NCBI RefSeq assembly: GCF_040720935.1
Contig: NZ_JBFDAE010000002.1
Span: 248,001 to 312,000, forward strand
Length of the DNA: 64,000 nucleotides
Direction of reading: 5' to 3'
From: Jejuia sp040720935
GTDB taxonomy: Bacteria; Bacteroidota; Bacteroidia; Flavobacteriales; Flavobacteriaceae
Shown here: positions 26,249 to 35,904 of the stretch, one piece after another
Position numbering within the stretch: the stretch's first letter is position 1
Layout: every line of letters begins with the position of its first letter
The notes under the pieces: generated by a model
Databases searched by the model: none
What the model was told of the DNA's origin: nothing
What the model saw: only the letters and a program-made list of their open reading frames with translations
Made by a program: the position numbers and the translations under genes

Positions 26249-28795
26249 CTAAGACTCCGTAGGCTTTTCAGCTTTTTCAATCTCAATATTTAATTCATTT
26301 GTCTCTTTGTTTAAATCGATAATAATTTTATCGCCATCAGATAAATTTGAGCCGACAATTTCTTCGGCTAGCGCATCTTCAATATATTTTTGAATAGCCC
26401 GTTTAAGGGGTCTTGCGCCATATTGCTTATCAAAACCTTTATCTGCGATATAATCTTTTGCAACTTTGGTTAATTTTAATTCGTAGCCAAGATCCTTAAT
26501 TCTCTTAAATAGTTTTTCTAATTCAATATCAATAATTAAGTTGATATCTTCTTTTTCAAGCGGATTAAATACCACTACATCATCTATTCTATTTAAAAAT
26601 TCTGGAGCAAACGATTTTTTAAGTGCATTTTCAATGACCTTAACTGCGTTAGCATCTTCCTGAGCTTTTTGAGACGCTGTGCCAAAACCAATTCCGGAAC
26701 CAAAATCTTTCAATTTTCTAGCACCAATATTTGAGGTCATAATGATGATCGTATTTCTAAAATCAATCTTTCTACCTAAACTATCCGTTAAATGGCCGTC
26801 ATCAAGCACTTGCAACAACATATTAAATACATCTGGATGCGCTTTTTCAATTTCATCTAAAAGAATTACGGCATAAGGTTTGCGACGCACTTTTTCAGTT
26901 AATTGTCCGCCTTCTTCATAACCCACATAGCCAGGAGGTGCTCCAACTAATCGAGAAATAGCGAATTTCTCCATGTACTCACTCATGTCTATTCTAATAA
27001 GCGATTCTTCGCTATCAAACAATTCACGGGATAATACCTTGGCCAATTGGGTTTTTCCAACACCGGTTTGTCCTAAGAAAATAAACGAACCGATTGGTTT
27101 GTTAGGATCTTTCAACCCTGCACGATTGCGCTGTATGGCTTTTACAACCTTTGCAACCGCTTCATCTTGTCCAATTACTTTCCCTTTAATAAGGTTTGGT
27201 AATTCTGCCAATTTATTAATTTCAGTTTGTGCAATTCTGTTTACGGGAATCCCCGTCATCATAGAAACCACATCGGCAACGTTGTCTTCTGAAACAATTT
27301 CTCGATGTTGTTTGGTATCTTCTTCCCATTTTTCCTGGGCAATTGCTAAATCTTTTTCAAGACGTTTTTCATCGTCTCTTAATTTAGCCGCCTCCTCATA
27401 TTTCTGCTTTTTAACAACAGAATTTTTAGTTTCCCTAACTTGTTCCAATTGGTTTTCAAGTTCCAAAATTTGTTTTGGCACATCAATATTTGTAATATGA
27501 ACGCGAGAACCGGCTTCGTCTAAAGCATCAATAGCTTTGTCTGGCAGAAATCTATCCGTCATATAGCGATTTGTTAATTTTACACAGGCTTCAATAGCTT
27601 CATCCGTAAAATCTACGTTATGGTGCTCTTCATATTTACCTTTAATATTATGGAGAATCTCAATGGTTTCTTCAACAGTTGTAGGCTGCACAATCACTTT
27701 TTGAAAACGACGTTCGAGTGCGCCATCTTTTTCAATATACTGTCTGTATTCATCAAGCGTTGTCGCACCAATACATTGAATTTCGCCACGCGCCAAAGCA
27801 GGCTTAAACATGTTTGAGGCATCTAAACTTCCAGTAGCACCACCGGCACCAACAATGGTATGGATTTCATCTATAAATAAAATAACATCGTCATTTTTTT
27901 CAAGCTCGTTCATCACGGCTTTCATGCGCTCTTCAAACTGTCCTCGGTATTTTGTGCCCGCCACCAAACTTGCCAAATCCAAGGTCACAACCCGTTTGTT
28001 AAACAAAATGCGAGACACTTTACGCTGTACAATTCTTAGTGCTAAACCTTCGGCAATGGCAGATTTGCCAACTCCGGGTTCGCCAATCAATAATGGGTTG
28101 TTTTTCTTTCTTCTACTTAAAATTTGAGAAACACGTTGTATTTCGGCTTCTCTGCCCACAACGGGGTCTAACTTCCCTTCTTCGGCAAAAACGGTTAAAT
28201 CACGTCCAAAATTATCTAAAACAGGGGTTTTGGACTTCTTATTAGACTTTCCGGTTGGGGTATTGAAAATATTGTCTTTTGAAGATTCTTCGCCTAAATT
28301 ACTATCATCCTGAAACGATTCAGATTTAGGTTCTATATAGTCACTTTCGTTTGTAATCATTTGTTTAAATTGTTCTTTAACATTATCGTAGTCAACTTTT
28401 AGCTTATTTAAAAGTTTGGTAGTGGGGTCGTTTTCGTTTCTAAGAATGCACAACAGCAAATGTGCGGTATTAATAGACGTACTTTGAAATAATTTTGCCT
28501 CTAAAAAAGTAGTTTTTAGGGCGCGTTCTGCTTGTCTGGTTAAGTGCAAATTCTTCTTTTCATTTGAAGCGACACTAATATTTGGGTTCGCAGGACTTAG
28601 TATTTCAACTTTTCGTCGCAAATGGTTTAAGTCAATATCTAAAGCATTTAGTATGTCAATTGCCTTGCCATTACCATCGCGTAGCAAGCCCAGCATTAAG
28701 TGCTCAGTACCAATAAAGTCGTGACCTAAGCGCAATGCTTCTTCTTTGCTATATGCAATTACATCTTTTACTCTTGGGGAGAAGTTATCATCCAT
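26249..28795 (-). CDS. clpC: ATP-dependent Clp protease ATP-binding subunit ClpC
   Basis: An 848-residue Hsp100 ATPase. Domains in order are a duplicated Clp N-domain (about 1-145), AAA module 1 (Walker A GEPGVGKSA near 240), and a middle region with a UVR-type motif (KYEEAAKLRDDEKRLE near 465). AAA module 2 follows (Walker A GQTGVGKT near 580, with EEGGQLTEKVRRKPY), and last a C-terminal D2-small domain. The UVR motif identifies ClpC rather than ClpA or ClpB. It unfolds proteins for ClpP in the cytoplasm. It is divergent from gyrA across 261 bases with no clear promoter consensus. Confidence 0.95.
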   Translation of the reverse strand: MDDNFSPRVKDVIAYSKEEALRLGHDFIGTEHLMLGLLRDGNGKAIDILNALDIDLNHLRRKVEILSPANPNISVASNEKKNLHLTRQAERALKTTFLEAKLFQSTSINTAHLLLCILRNENDPTTKLLNKLKVDYDNVKEQFKQMITNESDYIEPKSESFQDDSNLGEESSKDNIFNTPTGKSNKKSKTPVLDNFGRDLTVFAEEGKLDPVVGREAEIQRVSQILSRRKKNNPLLIGEPGVGKSAIAEGLALRIVQRKVSRILFNKRVVTLDLASLVAGTKYRGQFEERMKAVMNELEKNDDVILFIDEIHTIVGAGGATGSLDASNMFKPALARGEIQCIGATTLDEYRQYIEKDGALERRFQKVIVQPTTVEETIEILHNIKGKYEEHHNVDFTDEAIEACVKLTNRYMTDRFLPDKAIDALDEAGSRVHITNIDVPKQILELENQLEQVRETKNSVVKKQKYEEAAKLRDDEKRLEKDLAIAQEKWEEDTKQHREIVSEDNVADVVSMMTGIPVNRIAQTEINKLAELPNLIKGKVIGQDEAVAKVVKAIQRNRAGLKDPNKPIGSFIFLGQTGVGKTQLAKVLSRELFDSEESLIRIDMSEYMEKFAISRLVGAPPGYVGYEEGGQLTEKVRRKPYAVILLDEIEKAHPDVFNMLLQVLDDGHLTDSLGRKIDFRNTIIIMTSNIGARKLKDFGSGIGFGTASQKAQEDANAVKVIENALKKSFAPEFLNRIDDVVVFNPLEKEDINLIIDIELEKLFKRIKDLGYELKLTKVAKDYIADKGFDKQYGARPLKRAIQKYIEDALAEEIVGSNLSDGDKIIIDLNKETNELNIEIEKAEKPTES

Positions 28796-29056
28796 AATTA
28801 AGTTCCTTTCTGCATTAAAAATACTAAAACATTTTTACTAACGGCAAAAACTGTACCTTAAAATGTAGTAATCATGCTAATTGACGAAAAAATATTCATT
28901 AAATCAAAGTTTATCCCATTAGAGTTATTAACTAAAAAAGGGGGGTAAATTGTTAATAAAAAGTACCAAAAACGGAACTGAAATCGCCTATTCTCATTGA
29001 GGGAATTCGTATATTAGCCTGTTTTGAAATTTTGATAAAAACTAAATTAAATTTAT

Positions 29057-31624
29057 ATGGCAGAAGGAGAAAAACTGATACCTATTAACATTGAGGATGA
29101 AATGAAATCTGCGTACATTGATTATTCAATGTCGGTCATTGTGTCACGTGCGCTACCAGATGTAAGAGATGGTTTAAAACCTGTTCACAGACGTGTACTT
29201 TACGGTATGCACGAGCTGGGTGTTCGGGCAAATTCAGCACATAAAAAATCTGCAAGAATTGTAGGAGAGGTTTTGGGTAAGTATCATCCACATGGGGATA
29301 CTTCGGTTTACGATGCAATGGTGCGTATGGCACAAGAGTGGAGTTTGCGCTACATGTTAGTTGACGGACAAGGTAACTTTGGTTCAATTGATGGCGATAG
29401 TCCTGCTGCAATGCGTTATACAGAGGCTAGAATGCGTAAAATATCTGAGGATATGCTTGCGGATATCGATAAGGAAACCGTAGATCATAAATTAAATTTT
29501 GATGATACATTACAAGAGCCAACTGTTTTGCCAACGCGTATCCCAGGGCTTTTAGTAAATGGTGCTTCTGGTATTGCGGTAGGTATGGCGACCAATATGC
29601 CGCCACACAATTTAACTGAAGTTGTTAATGGCACTATTGCTTATATTGAAAATAACGATATAGAAATAGATGAGCTAATTACGCATGTTAAAGCACCCGA
29701 TTTTCCAACTGGCGGAACTATTTACGGTTACGATGGTGTGAAGGAAGCTTTTCATACAGGTCGCGGACGGATTGTAATGCGCGCCAAAGCCAATATTGAA
29801 GAGGTAAACGGACGTGAGTGTATCATCGTAGATGAGATTCCTTACCAAGTGAATAAAGCAGATATGATAAAGAAAACTGCAGACTTGGTAAACGATAAAA
29901 AAATGGATGGTATTTCGTTGATTCGTGATGAATCTGATAGAAACGGAATGCGTATAGTTTACGTTTTAAAGCGTGATGCTATTCCAAATATCGTATTAAA
30001 CAAATTATACAAATACACAGCGTTACAATCCTCATTTAGTGTGAATAACATTGCGCTGGTTAATGGCCGTCCGCAGTTGTTGAACTTAAAAGAGCTCATA
30101 CATTATTTTGTTGAGCATAGGCATGAAGTTGTAGTTAGAAGAACAACTTACGAATTACGCAAAGCGGAAGAAAGAGCCCATATTTTAGAAGGTTTAATCA
30201 TTGCTTCAGATCATATAGATGAAGTTATAAAAATTATCAGGGCATCATCAAATGCAGATGAAGCCAGAAACAATTTGATTGAACGTTTTAAACTTTCTGA
30301 AATTCAAGCGAAAGCCATTGTTGAGATGCGTTTGCGTCAGTTAACAGGTTTAGAGCAAGATAAATTACGTTCTGAGTATGATGAAATAATGAAAACCATC
30401 ATCGATCTTAAGGATATTTTAGAGAAAAAAGATCGTAGAATGGCTATCATTAAAGAAGAATTGGAAGTTGTAAGGGATAAATATGGCGATGAGCGTCGTT
30501 CGGTTATCGAATATGCCGGTGGCGATTTGAGTATTGAAGATATGATTCCTAACGAAAAAGTAGTGATTACTATTTCTCATGCAGGTTATATTAAGCGCAC
30601 TTCTTTAACTGAATATAAAACACAAAATAGAGGAGGCGTTGGTCAAAAAGCATCAACCACGAGAAACGAAGATTTCTTAGAACATTTATTTGTGGGCACA
30701 AACCACCAATACATGTTGTTCTTCACTCAAAAAGGGAAATGTTTCTGGATGCGTGTTTACGAAATTCCAGAAGGCAGTAAAACCTCAAAAGGTCGCGCCA
30801 TCCAAAACTTGATCAATATTGAGCAAGATGATAAAGTGATGGCTTTCATTTGTACTCAAGATTTAAAAGATGAGGAGTACATTAATAGTCATTATGTTAT
30901 CATGGCGACTAAAAAAGGTCAGGTTAAAAAGACGTCGCTTGAACAATATTCTAGACCTAGAACCAATGGTATTAATGCCATTACAATTAAGGAAGATGAT
31001 GTTTTATTAGAGGCCAAGTTGACTACGGGCGAAAGTCAAGTTATGTTAGCGTTGAAGTCTGGTAAAGCCATTCGTTTTGAAGAAGCTAAAACGAGACCAA
31101 TGGGGCGTGGTGCTTCCGGGGTTAGAGGGATTCGTTTACAAGATGAAAAAACCGATGAAGTTATAGGTATGATTGCCGTTGATGATATGGAAAGCAATGT
31201 ACTCGTGGTTTCAGAGAATGGATATGGTAAACGTTCTAAACTAGAAGATTACAGAATTACCAATCGTGGAGGAAAAGGTGTAAAAACTATTTCTATTACA
31301 GAAAAAACTGGTAACTTAGTGTCGATTAAGAATGTAACCGATGATGATGATTTAATGATAATTAATAAATCTGGAATTGCTATTAGAATGGCGGTTAAGG
31401 ATTTACGAGTTATGGGACGAGCCACCCAGGGGGTTAAGTTAATTAACCTAAAAGGAAACGATTCTATAGCTGCTGTTGCGAAAACGATGCATGATGAAGA
31501 TGAAGTTGCAGAGATTGAAGGTATAGACGGTACTGAAGGCGTTGAAGGAGCTGAAAACCCGGATATTTCGGAAGATGGCACAACTCTTGATGATTCTGAT
31601 AATGAAAACAACGATAACGTTTAA
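29057..31624 (+). CDS. gyrA: DNA gyrase subunit A
   Basis: An 855-residue subunit of the type II topoisomerase that adds negative supercoils. The N-terminal DNA-cleavage domain contains the catalytic tyrosine Y121 in AAMRYTEAR. The quinolone-response region reads HPHGDTSVYD, so the position equal to E. coli S83 is threonine (T82) and the D87 equivalent is aspartate (D86). The C-terminal pinwheel shows repeated GRG-type blades, and the GyrA-box-like motif QNRGGVGQ lies near 530. It ends in an acidic tail (about 35 residues, DSDNENNDN). A TPR gene follows after 17 bases. Confidence 0.96.
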   Translation: MAEGEKLIPINIEDEMKSAYIDYSMSVIVSRALPDVRDGLKPVHRRVLYGMHELGVRANSAHKKSARIVGEVLGKYHPHGDTSVYDAMVRMAQEWSLRYMLVDGQGNFGSIDGDSPAAMRYTEARMRKISEDMLADIDKETVDHKLNFDDTLQEPTVLPTRIPGLLVNGASGIAVGMATNMPPHNLTEVVNGTIAYIENNDIEIDELITHVKAPDFPTGGTIYGYDGVKEAFHTGRGRIVMRAKANIEEVNGRECIIVDEIPYQVNKADMIKKTADLVNDKKMDGISLIRDESDRNGMRIVYVLKRDAIPNIVLNKLYKYTALQSSFSVNNIALVNGRPQLLNLKELIHYFVEHRHEVVVRRTTYELRKAEERAHILEGLIIASDHIDEVIKIIRASSNADEARNNLIERFKLSEIQAKAIVEMRLRQLTGLEQDKLRSEYDEIMKTIIDLKDILEKKDRRMAIIKEELEVVRDKYGDERRSVIEYAGGDLSIEDMIPNEKVVITISHAGYIKRTSLTEYKTQNRGGVGQKASTTRNEDFLEHLFVGTNHQYMLFFTQKGKCFWMRVYEIPEGSKTSKGRAIQNLINIEQDDKVMAFICTQDLKDEEYINSHYVIMATKKGQVKKTSLEQYSRPRTNGINAITIKEDDVLLEAKLTTGESQVMLALKSGKAIRFEEAKTRPMGRGASGVRGIRLQDEKTDEVIGMIAVDDMESNVLVVSENGYGKRSKLEDYRITNRGGKGVKTISITEKTGNLVSIKNVTDDDDLMIINKSGIAIRMAVKDLRVMGRATQGVKLINLKGNDSIAAVAKTMHDEDEVAEIEGIDGTEGVEGAENPDISEDGTTLDDSDNENNDNV

Positions 31625-31641
31625 CACAAATTTAAATTAAA

Positions 31642-32895
31642 ATGAAAAAACAGATTATTTTAGCTTTGGCTATTTCTCTTTGTGCATTTTCTTTTGCCCA
31701 AAAGAAAGAACTGAAAGCTGTGGAAAAAGCAATTAAGAATAATAATTTTGCTGAGGCAAAAACGGCACTTGCTACTGTAGAACCAATGTTGGGCTCTCTA
31801 GATGGTAAATTAATGGACAAGTACAATTACCTTAAAGGTGTTGCTTTATATGCCAATGGAGCAGCAAATAATGCTGATATTGATAAAGCATTGGAATTTC
31901 TAGGTAAAGCTGAAGATAGCTATAAAGTAGAGGTCAACCAATTGAAAAATGATATGGTAACCAAGCTGCTGGAAAAAGGGAATAAAGCTTATGAGGCTAA
32001 AAAATACGGTCCTGCTTCAGATTATTTTGAAAAAGTTTACAGCTTAAGAAAGCAAGACACCGTGTATCTTTATTATGCGGCTGCTACTGCGGTAAATGTT
32101 CCAGATTACGATCGTGCTTTAAGTTTGTACGAAAAACTGAAGGATTTGAAATATACAGGTATTGAAGAGCAGCTTTTTGCGGTCAATACAAAAACTAATG
32201 AAAAAGAAAGTTTTCCTAGCGAAGCATTGCGTAAAGCGGCTATAAACGCAAAATCACATAAAAATCCTACTTCAGAAAAATCAGAGTCTAAAAGAGGTGA
32301 GATAGTTAAAAATGTTGCACTTATTTATATTTCAACTGGAGATAACGATAAAGCAATACAAGCCATTAAAGATGCAAGAGCTGAGGATCCAGAAGATGTT
32401 AATTTAATACTTTCTGAAGCGAATATTTATTATAAAATGGGAGATACTGCAAAGTTTCAAGAGCTTTTGAAAATTGCCACTCAAAAAGATCCTGAAAATG
32501 CTGAATTGCAATATAATTTAGGAGTGATTTCTGCAGAGTCTGACAACCCTGACAAGGCTATGGCATATTATAAAAAAGCAATTGAATTAGATCCAGAATA
32601 TATCAATGCATATATTAATAGTGCTGCTCTTATTTTAGGAAAAGAAGCAAGTATTATTGAAGAAATGAATGGTTTGGGTAGTTCTAAAGCTGATGACAAA
32701 CGATATGATGAATTGCGTGAGAAACGCCAAGGCCTATATAGAGAAGCCATACCATATCTAGAGAAAGCTTTAAAAATAGACCCTGATAATAATAGTGCAG
32801 CAGCTACTTTAATGAATATTTATAGCGTTCTTGGAGAAACTGATAAGTATAAAGCAATGAAAGCAAAAGTTGAAGGAGAAGGTGCTGGAAACTAA
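31642..32895 (+). CDS. Exported tetratricopeptide-repeat protein
   Basis: A 417-residue protein with a signal peptide (IILALAISLCAFSFAQ). The rest is helical with TPR units; the clearest are NAELQYNLGVISAESDNPDKA (partial motif) and MAYYKKAIELDPEYINAYI near 300, and ALKIDPDNNSAAATLMNIY near 380. TPR proteins of this kind act as periplasmic or outer-membrane-associated scaffolds; the partner is unknown. It starts 17 bases after gyrA and shares its terminator at 32913-32946, so it is probably co-transcribed with gyrA, an arrangement found in other flavobacteria. Confidence 0.88.
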   Translation: MKKQIILALAISLCAFSFAQKKELKAVEKAIKNNNFAEAKTALATVEPMLGSLDGKLMDKYNYLKGVALYANGAANNADIDKALEFLGKAEDSYKVEVNQLKNDMVTKLLEKGNKAYEAKKYGPASDYFEKVYSLRKQDTVYLYYAAATAVNVPDYDRALSLYEKLKDLKYTGIEEQLFAVNTKTNEKESFPSEALRKAAINAKSHKNPTSEKSESKRGEIVKNVALIYISTGDNDKAIQAIKDARAEDPEDVNLILSEANIYYKMGDTAKFQELLKIATQKDPENAELQYNLGVISAESDNPDKAMAYYKKAIELDPEYINAYINSAALILGKEASIIEEMNGLGSSKADDKRYDELREKRQGLYREAIPYLEKALKIDPDNNSAAATLMNIYSVLGETDKYKAMKAKVEGEGAGN

Positions 32896-32912
32896 TTGAA
32901 AATAAATTATAG

Positions 32913-32946
32913 AAAAAAAATCCAGAGTCGTGCTCTGGATTTTTTT
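32913..32946. terminator. Bidirectional terminator between the gyrA/TPR unit and rocD
   Basis: AAAAAATCCAGAG pairs perfectly with CTCTGGATTTTTT around TCGTG. A-run and T-run on the two sides allow use by both converging units. Confidence 0.94.
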
Positions 32947-32969
32947 ATGCTTAAATCTTTGAATAAATT

Positions 32970-34217
32970 TTATATTTCAAACTGCTTTAAAGTCTTTGTG
33001 ATTATTGAAATACAATCCATTAATTGTTCTTTCGTCATTACCAAAGGTGGTGCAAAACGAATAATATTTCCGTGGGTAGGTTTTGCTAAAAGACCATTGT
33101 CCCGTAAAGCTAAACAGATATTCCAAGCTGTACCACTCCTTTCATCATCATTTATAACAATAGCATTTAACAAGCCTTTACCGCGAACCAGTTTCACGAT
33201 AGTACTGGTTTCGATGTATTTGTTTAATTCACTTCTAAATAATTGTCCTAAATTCTCAGAGTTTTTAGCAAGCTGTTCTTCCTGTACAACTTCCAAAGCA
33301 GCAATCGCAACTACAGCCGCCACAGGATTTCCTCCAAAAGTACTCCCATGGTTACCAGGTTTGATAACGTTCATAACATTATCATCTGCTAAAACTGCAG
33401 AAACAGGATAAACACCGCCACTAATAGCTTTACCTAAAATTAAAACATCTGGTTTTACATTCTCATGGTCAACTGCCAAAAGTTTTCCTGTGCGTGCAAT
33501 ACCTGTTTGAACTTCATCCGCTATAAATAAAACGTTGTAGGCTTCACAAAGGGCTTTAGCCTTGTGTAAATAGCCTTCACTTGGAACATATACACCGGCT
33601 TCCCCTTGAATTGGTTCTACTAAAAATGCTGCAATATTTGGATTGTTTTTTAAGGCGTTTTCCAACACTTCTAAATTATCATATGCAATTTTTATAAATC
33701 CTTTGGTATAAGGGCCGAAATTTTCACGTGCCACAGGATCATTTGAAAACGAGATGATTGTGGTTGTGCGTCCGTGAAAATTATTTTCACAAACCACTAT
33801 TTCGGCTTCATTTTTAGCAATGCCTTTAACTTCATACCCCCATTTCCGTGCAATTTTCAATGCGGTTTCTACAGCTTCTGCACCAGTATTCATGGGTAAT
33901 AATTTATCAAATCCAAAAAGCTCACAAGCAAATTTTTCATACTTGCCCAATATGTCGTTATAAAATGCTCTGGAGGTGAGTGTCAAGGTTTTTGCCTGTT
34001 CCACCATGGCATTGACGATTTTTGGATGACAATGCCCTTGGTTTACTGCTGAATATGCAGATAAAAAGTCATAATATTTTTTGCCTTCAGCATCCCACAC
34101 ATACACACCTTTTCCGCGACTTATTACAACGGGAAGTGGGTGATAATTATGGGCGCCATACTTGTTTTCTAACTCAATTACTTGTTGAGATGTTGATTTT
34201 TGTTCTAAAATTGCCAT
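32970..34217 (-). CDS. rocD: Ornithine--oxo-acid transaminase
   Basis: A 415-residue class III PLP aminotransferase. It moves the delta-amino group of ornithine to 2-oxoglutarate, giving glutamate semialdehyde, in arginine/proline metabolism. The motifs are typical of the RocD/OAT group: ENKYGAHNYHPLPVV at the N-terminus, NTGAEAVETALKIARKWGY, NNFHGRTTTIISFS, the EVQTGIARTG strand, and the PLP lysine in LILGKAISGG near residue 260. The start at 34217 fits the family. About 140 bases upstream lie the sigma-factor genes on the same strand, but they appear to be a separate unit. Confidence 0.94.
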   Translation of the reverse strand: MAILEQKSTSQQVIELENKYGAHNYHPLPVVISRGKGVYVWDAEGKKYYDFLSAYSAVNQGHCHPKIVNAMVEQAKTLTLTSRAFYNDILGKYEKFACELFGFDKLLPMNTGAEAVETALKIARKWGYEVKGIAKNEAEIVVCENNFHGRTTTIISFSNDPVARENFGPYTKGFIKIAYDNLEVLENALKNNPNIAAFLVEPIQGEAGVYVPSEGYLHKAKALCEAYNVLFIADEVQTGIARTGKLLAVDHENVKPDVLILGKAISGGVYPVSAVLADDNVMNVIKPGNHGSTFGGNPVAAVVAIAALEVVQEEQLAKNSENLGQLFRSELNKYIETSTIVKLVRGKGLLNAIVINDDERSGTAWNICLALRDNGLLAKPTHGNIIRFAPPLVMTKEQLMDCISIITKTLKQFEI

Positions 34218-34355
34218 TTTAAAAAAAATTAAATATTAAAAATATGCAATTCCTTCTGTACCTTTATTTTTTCGAAGAATTCAAAAAAGCAGCGTGGGAG
34301 AGAAATCATCCCCGGATAGGGGTGCAATTTACTAAATATTAGTCGTTTGGAAAAA

Positions 34356-34742
34356 TTATTCAGATAATCTGCTACTTAAAGAAGAAACCTGTAATTCCAA
34401 TCGTTTTAACTCTCTCATAATCGCATTTTTATCCATTTGCATCCAAGCAAAAATTTTCAACATGCTTACTCCAATTAGAAAAACAATACTTCCAAGTCCC
34501 CATTTTAGCATGTCAAAAGTTATTTCAGCTTTAAAAAACATTATCAAGCAATAAATAAAAAGCCCAAAGAAAATTAATGTCATGAGATTCATCATATACA
34601 TGATCCATTTATTTTTTCCTTTAAACAAGCCCCAAACCATTTCGAGTACGTTTTGTTCATCCAAGGTGTCATAAAATTTTGCTTCCTCTTCAGAGAGCGT
34701 TTCCTTAATTAATTTGTCGATATCTTCCATATTATTTTTCAT
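34356..34742 (-). CDS. DUF6768-type membrane protein, possible anti-sigma partner
   Basis: A 128-residue protein. The N-terminal 45 residues are soluble and acidic (IDKLIKETLSEEEAKFYD), followed by two membrane helices (LMTLIFFGLFIYCLIMFF and GLGSIVFLIGVSMLKIF) and a C-terminal coiled coil (MRELKRLELQVSSLSSRL). The gene begins 4 bases after the ECF sigma factor stop. Position and topology (soluble N-terminus, then membrane) suggest an anti-sigma or regulatory partner. It has no classical zinc anti-sigma motif, so this remains inference. A start four codons further in (MEDIDK) is also possible. Confidence 0.75.
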   Translation of the reverse strand: MKNNMEDIDKLIKETLSEEEAKFYDTLDEQNVLEMVWGLFKGKNKWIMYMMNLMTLIFFGLFIYCLIMFFKAEITFDMLKWGLGSIVFLIGVSMLKIFAWMQMDKNAIMRELKRLELQVSSLSSRLSE

Positions 34743-34746
34743 AATT

Positions 34747-35286
34747 CTATTGTTTTAAAAGTTGCTTTAATTTTTCCCTTGCATGAAACAATCTCGATTT
34801 TGTTGTTCCTATAGAGATGTTTAAAATGTCGCTTATTTCTTTAAGTGAATAATCTTCGGTATAAAAAAGTCTGATTACAATTTGTTGATGTTCTGGCAAT
34901 AGTTTAAACACATTTAAGAGTTTAATTTTGAAATGATTAGTATCATCTACTTCTGTTTCTACTTCAATGTTTTTTCGCTCGTATTTTATCTGTTCTTTAT
35001 GCTTTTGTACTCTTTTATTTTTATTAATCCAGTCGAATGCATTATTACAGACAATCCGTAGCGCCCAACTTCCAAAGCTTTTAGGATTCTTTAAAGTATC
35101 AATTTTTTTAATGATGTCATTCCAAGAATCTTGTGCAATATCTTTGGCAACATCTGCATCCTTAACTATCCAATATGCCTTTTCACAAAATCGCTTATGC
35201 CATTTTTTGACAAGTTGGTTCAATGCCTTTTTGTTTCCAGATTGAAACTCTAGAACTAAATCGCTATCTGATGTGTCGTTTTTCAC
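34747..35286 (-). CDS. ECF-type RNA polymerase sigma factor
   Basis: A 179-residue protein with the two ECF sigma domains. Sigma-2 spans about 22-90, with the core-binding helix AKDIAQDSWNDIIKKID and SFGSWALRIVCNNAFDW. Sigma-4 spans about 120-175, with LPEHQQIVIRLFYTEDYSLKEI and the helix-turn-helix IGTTKSRLFHAREKLKQLL. It should redirect RNA polymerase to a small regulon. It is the middle gene of a tight minus-strand operon (5-base and 4-base gaps), between an SRPBCC-like gene and a DUF6768 gene. The trigger is unknown. Confidence 0.92.
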   Translation of the reverse strand: MKNDTSDSDLVLEFQSGNKKALNQLVKKWHKRFCEKAYWIVKDADVAKDIAQDSWNDIIKKIDTLKNPKSFGSWALRIVCNNAFDWINKNKRVQKHKEQIKYERKNIEVETEVDDTNHFKIKLLNVFKLLPEHQQIVIRLFYTEDYSLKEISDILNISIGTTKSRLFHAREKLKQLLKQ

Positions 35287-35291
35287 TTATT

Positions 35292-35771
35292 TTATTTCAG
35301 TATGTAGCGCCAAATACGCACCCAAATATTCCATGTTGTAAATACTTTATCTTCTGAAAAATTGTTTTCAATCCTATCAAATGCATTTTCAATTAAAGCA
35401 TCATGCAACCATTTTATCATGAAAATCCATTGTAATGCTGCCATTCCTTCGGTGTTCATTATAATACTATGCTGTATTTCGGTGTTCTCTTTATCAATCT
35501 GCATAATTTCAAATTTATGAATCCCGTTAAACCCTTTCGGACTTAAAAATCGAAACACAATGTATTCGCCCAATTTATGATCTTCAATATAATAACGAAT
35601 TATACCATGTCCTCCTTTTGAGCCAACTTTTAATCCATTATCAAACCGAATCGCTGGCCAATATGCAATTGGCCAAATTTTATCCTCCTTGGTAGATAGT
35701 GTTTTTAATAGTGCCGAAACCTTATGTTTTGGTTGTTTGACCTTGCGTTTGTGTATGTTTGTAACCTTCAT
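35292..35771 (-). CDS. SRPBCC-like (START-fold) protein of unknown function
   Basis: A 159-residue protein with no signal peptide. The pattern of long strands and a C-terminal helix fits the SRPBCC/polyketide-cyclase fold: WPAIRFDNGLKVGSKGGHGIIRYYIEDH, LGEYIVFRFLSPKGFNGIHKFEIM, and the helix WLHDALIENAFDRIENNF. Such folds bind hydrophobic ligands. It is the first gene of the sigma-factor operon, 5 bases ahead of the sigma gene, so it might sense or modify the signal; this is inference. The family assignment is by pattern only. Confidence 0.65.
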   Translation of the reverse strand: MKVTNIHKRKVKQPKHKVSALLKTLSTKEDKIWPIAYWPAIRFDNGLKVGSKGGHGIIRYYIEDHKLGEYIVFRFLSPKGFNGIHKFEIMQIDKENTEIQHSIIMNTEGMAALQWIFMIKWLHDALIENAFDRIENNFSEDKVFTTWNIWVRIWRYILK

Positions 35772-35892
35772 ATCTTACTCTAAAGACTGTGAATGATTAA
35801 AAAGGTTCATTTTTTTCTAAATTTATTTTAATTGAAAGCGAAAATCTCTTAAAGATAATTTAAATAACAAGTATTTTATTTCTGGCTATTGT

Positions 35893-35900
35893 TATTTTTG
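35893..35900 (+). promoter_or_regulatory. -7 box directly before rlmD
   Basis: TATTTTTG fits TAnnTTTG. The ATG of rlmD follows only 4 bases later (35905), so a transcript from this box would be leaderless or nearly so. No TTG is found at the expected -33 distance. Confidence 0.5.
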
Positions 35901-35904
35901 CAGC

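Noticed and set aside
26973..27500. Plus-strand frame of 175 codons
   Set aside because: It is a shadow of clpC on the opposite strand, with no recognisable protein features of its own.
29280..29340. Quinolone-resistance mutation in gyrA (threonine at the E. coli S83 position)
   Set aside because: Threonine is the natural residue at this place in many bacteria, and the aspartate at the second key position is normal.
32896..33411. Plus-strand frame of 171 codons after the TPR gene
   Set aside because: It is antisense to rocD, whose motifs are complete, and it begins inside the bidirectional terminator.
34218..34355. Riboswitch or attenuator upstream of rocD, suggested by a CCCCTATCCGGGG hairpin
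   Set aside because: Only one short imperfect stem is seen. No known riboswitch core or leader peptide could be recognised, so a regulatory call is not supported.
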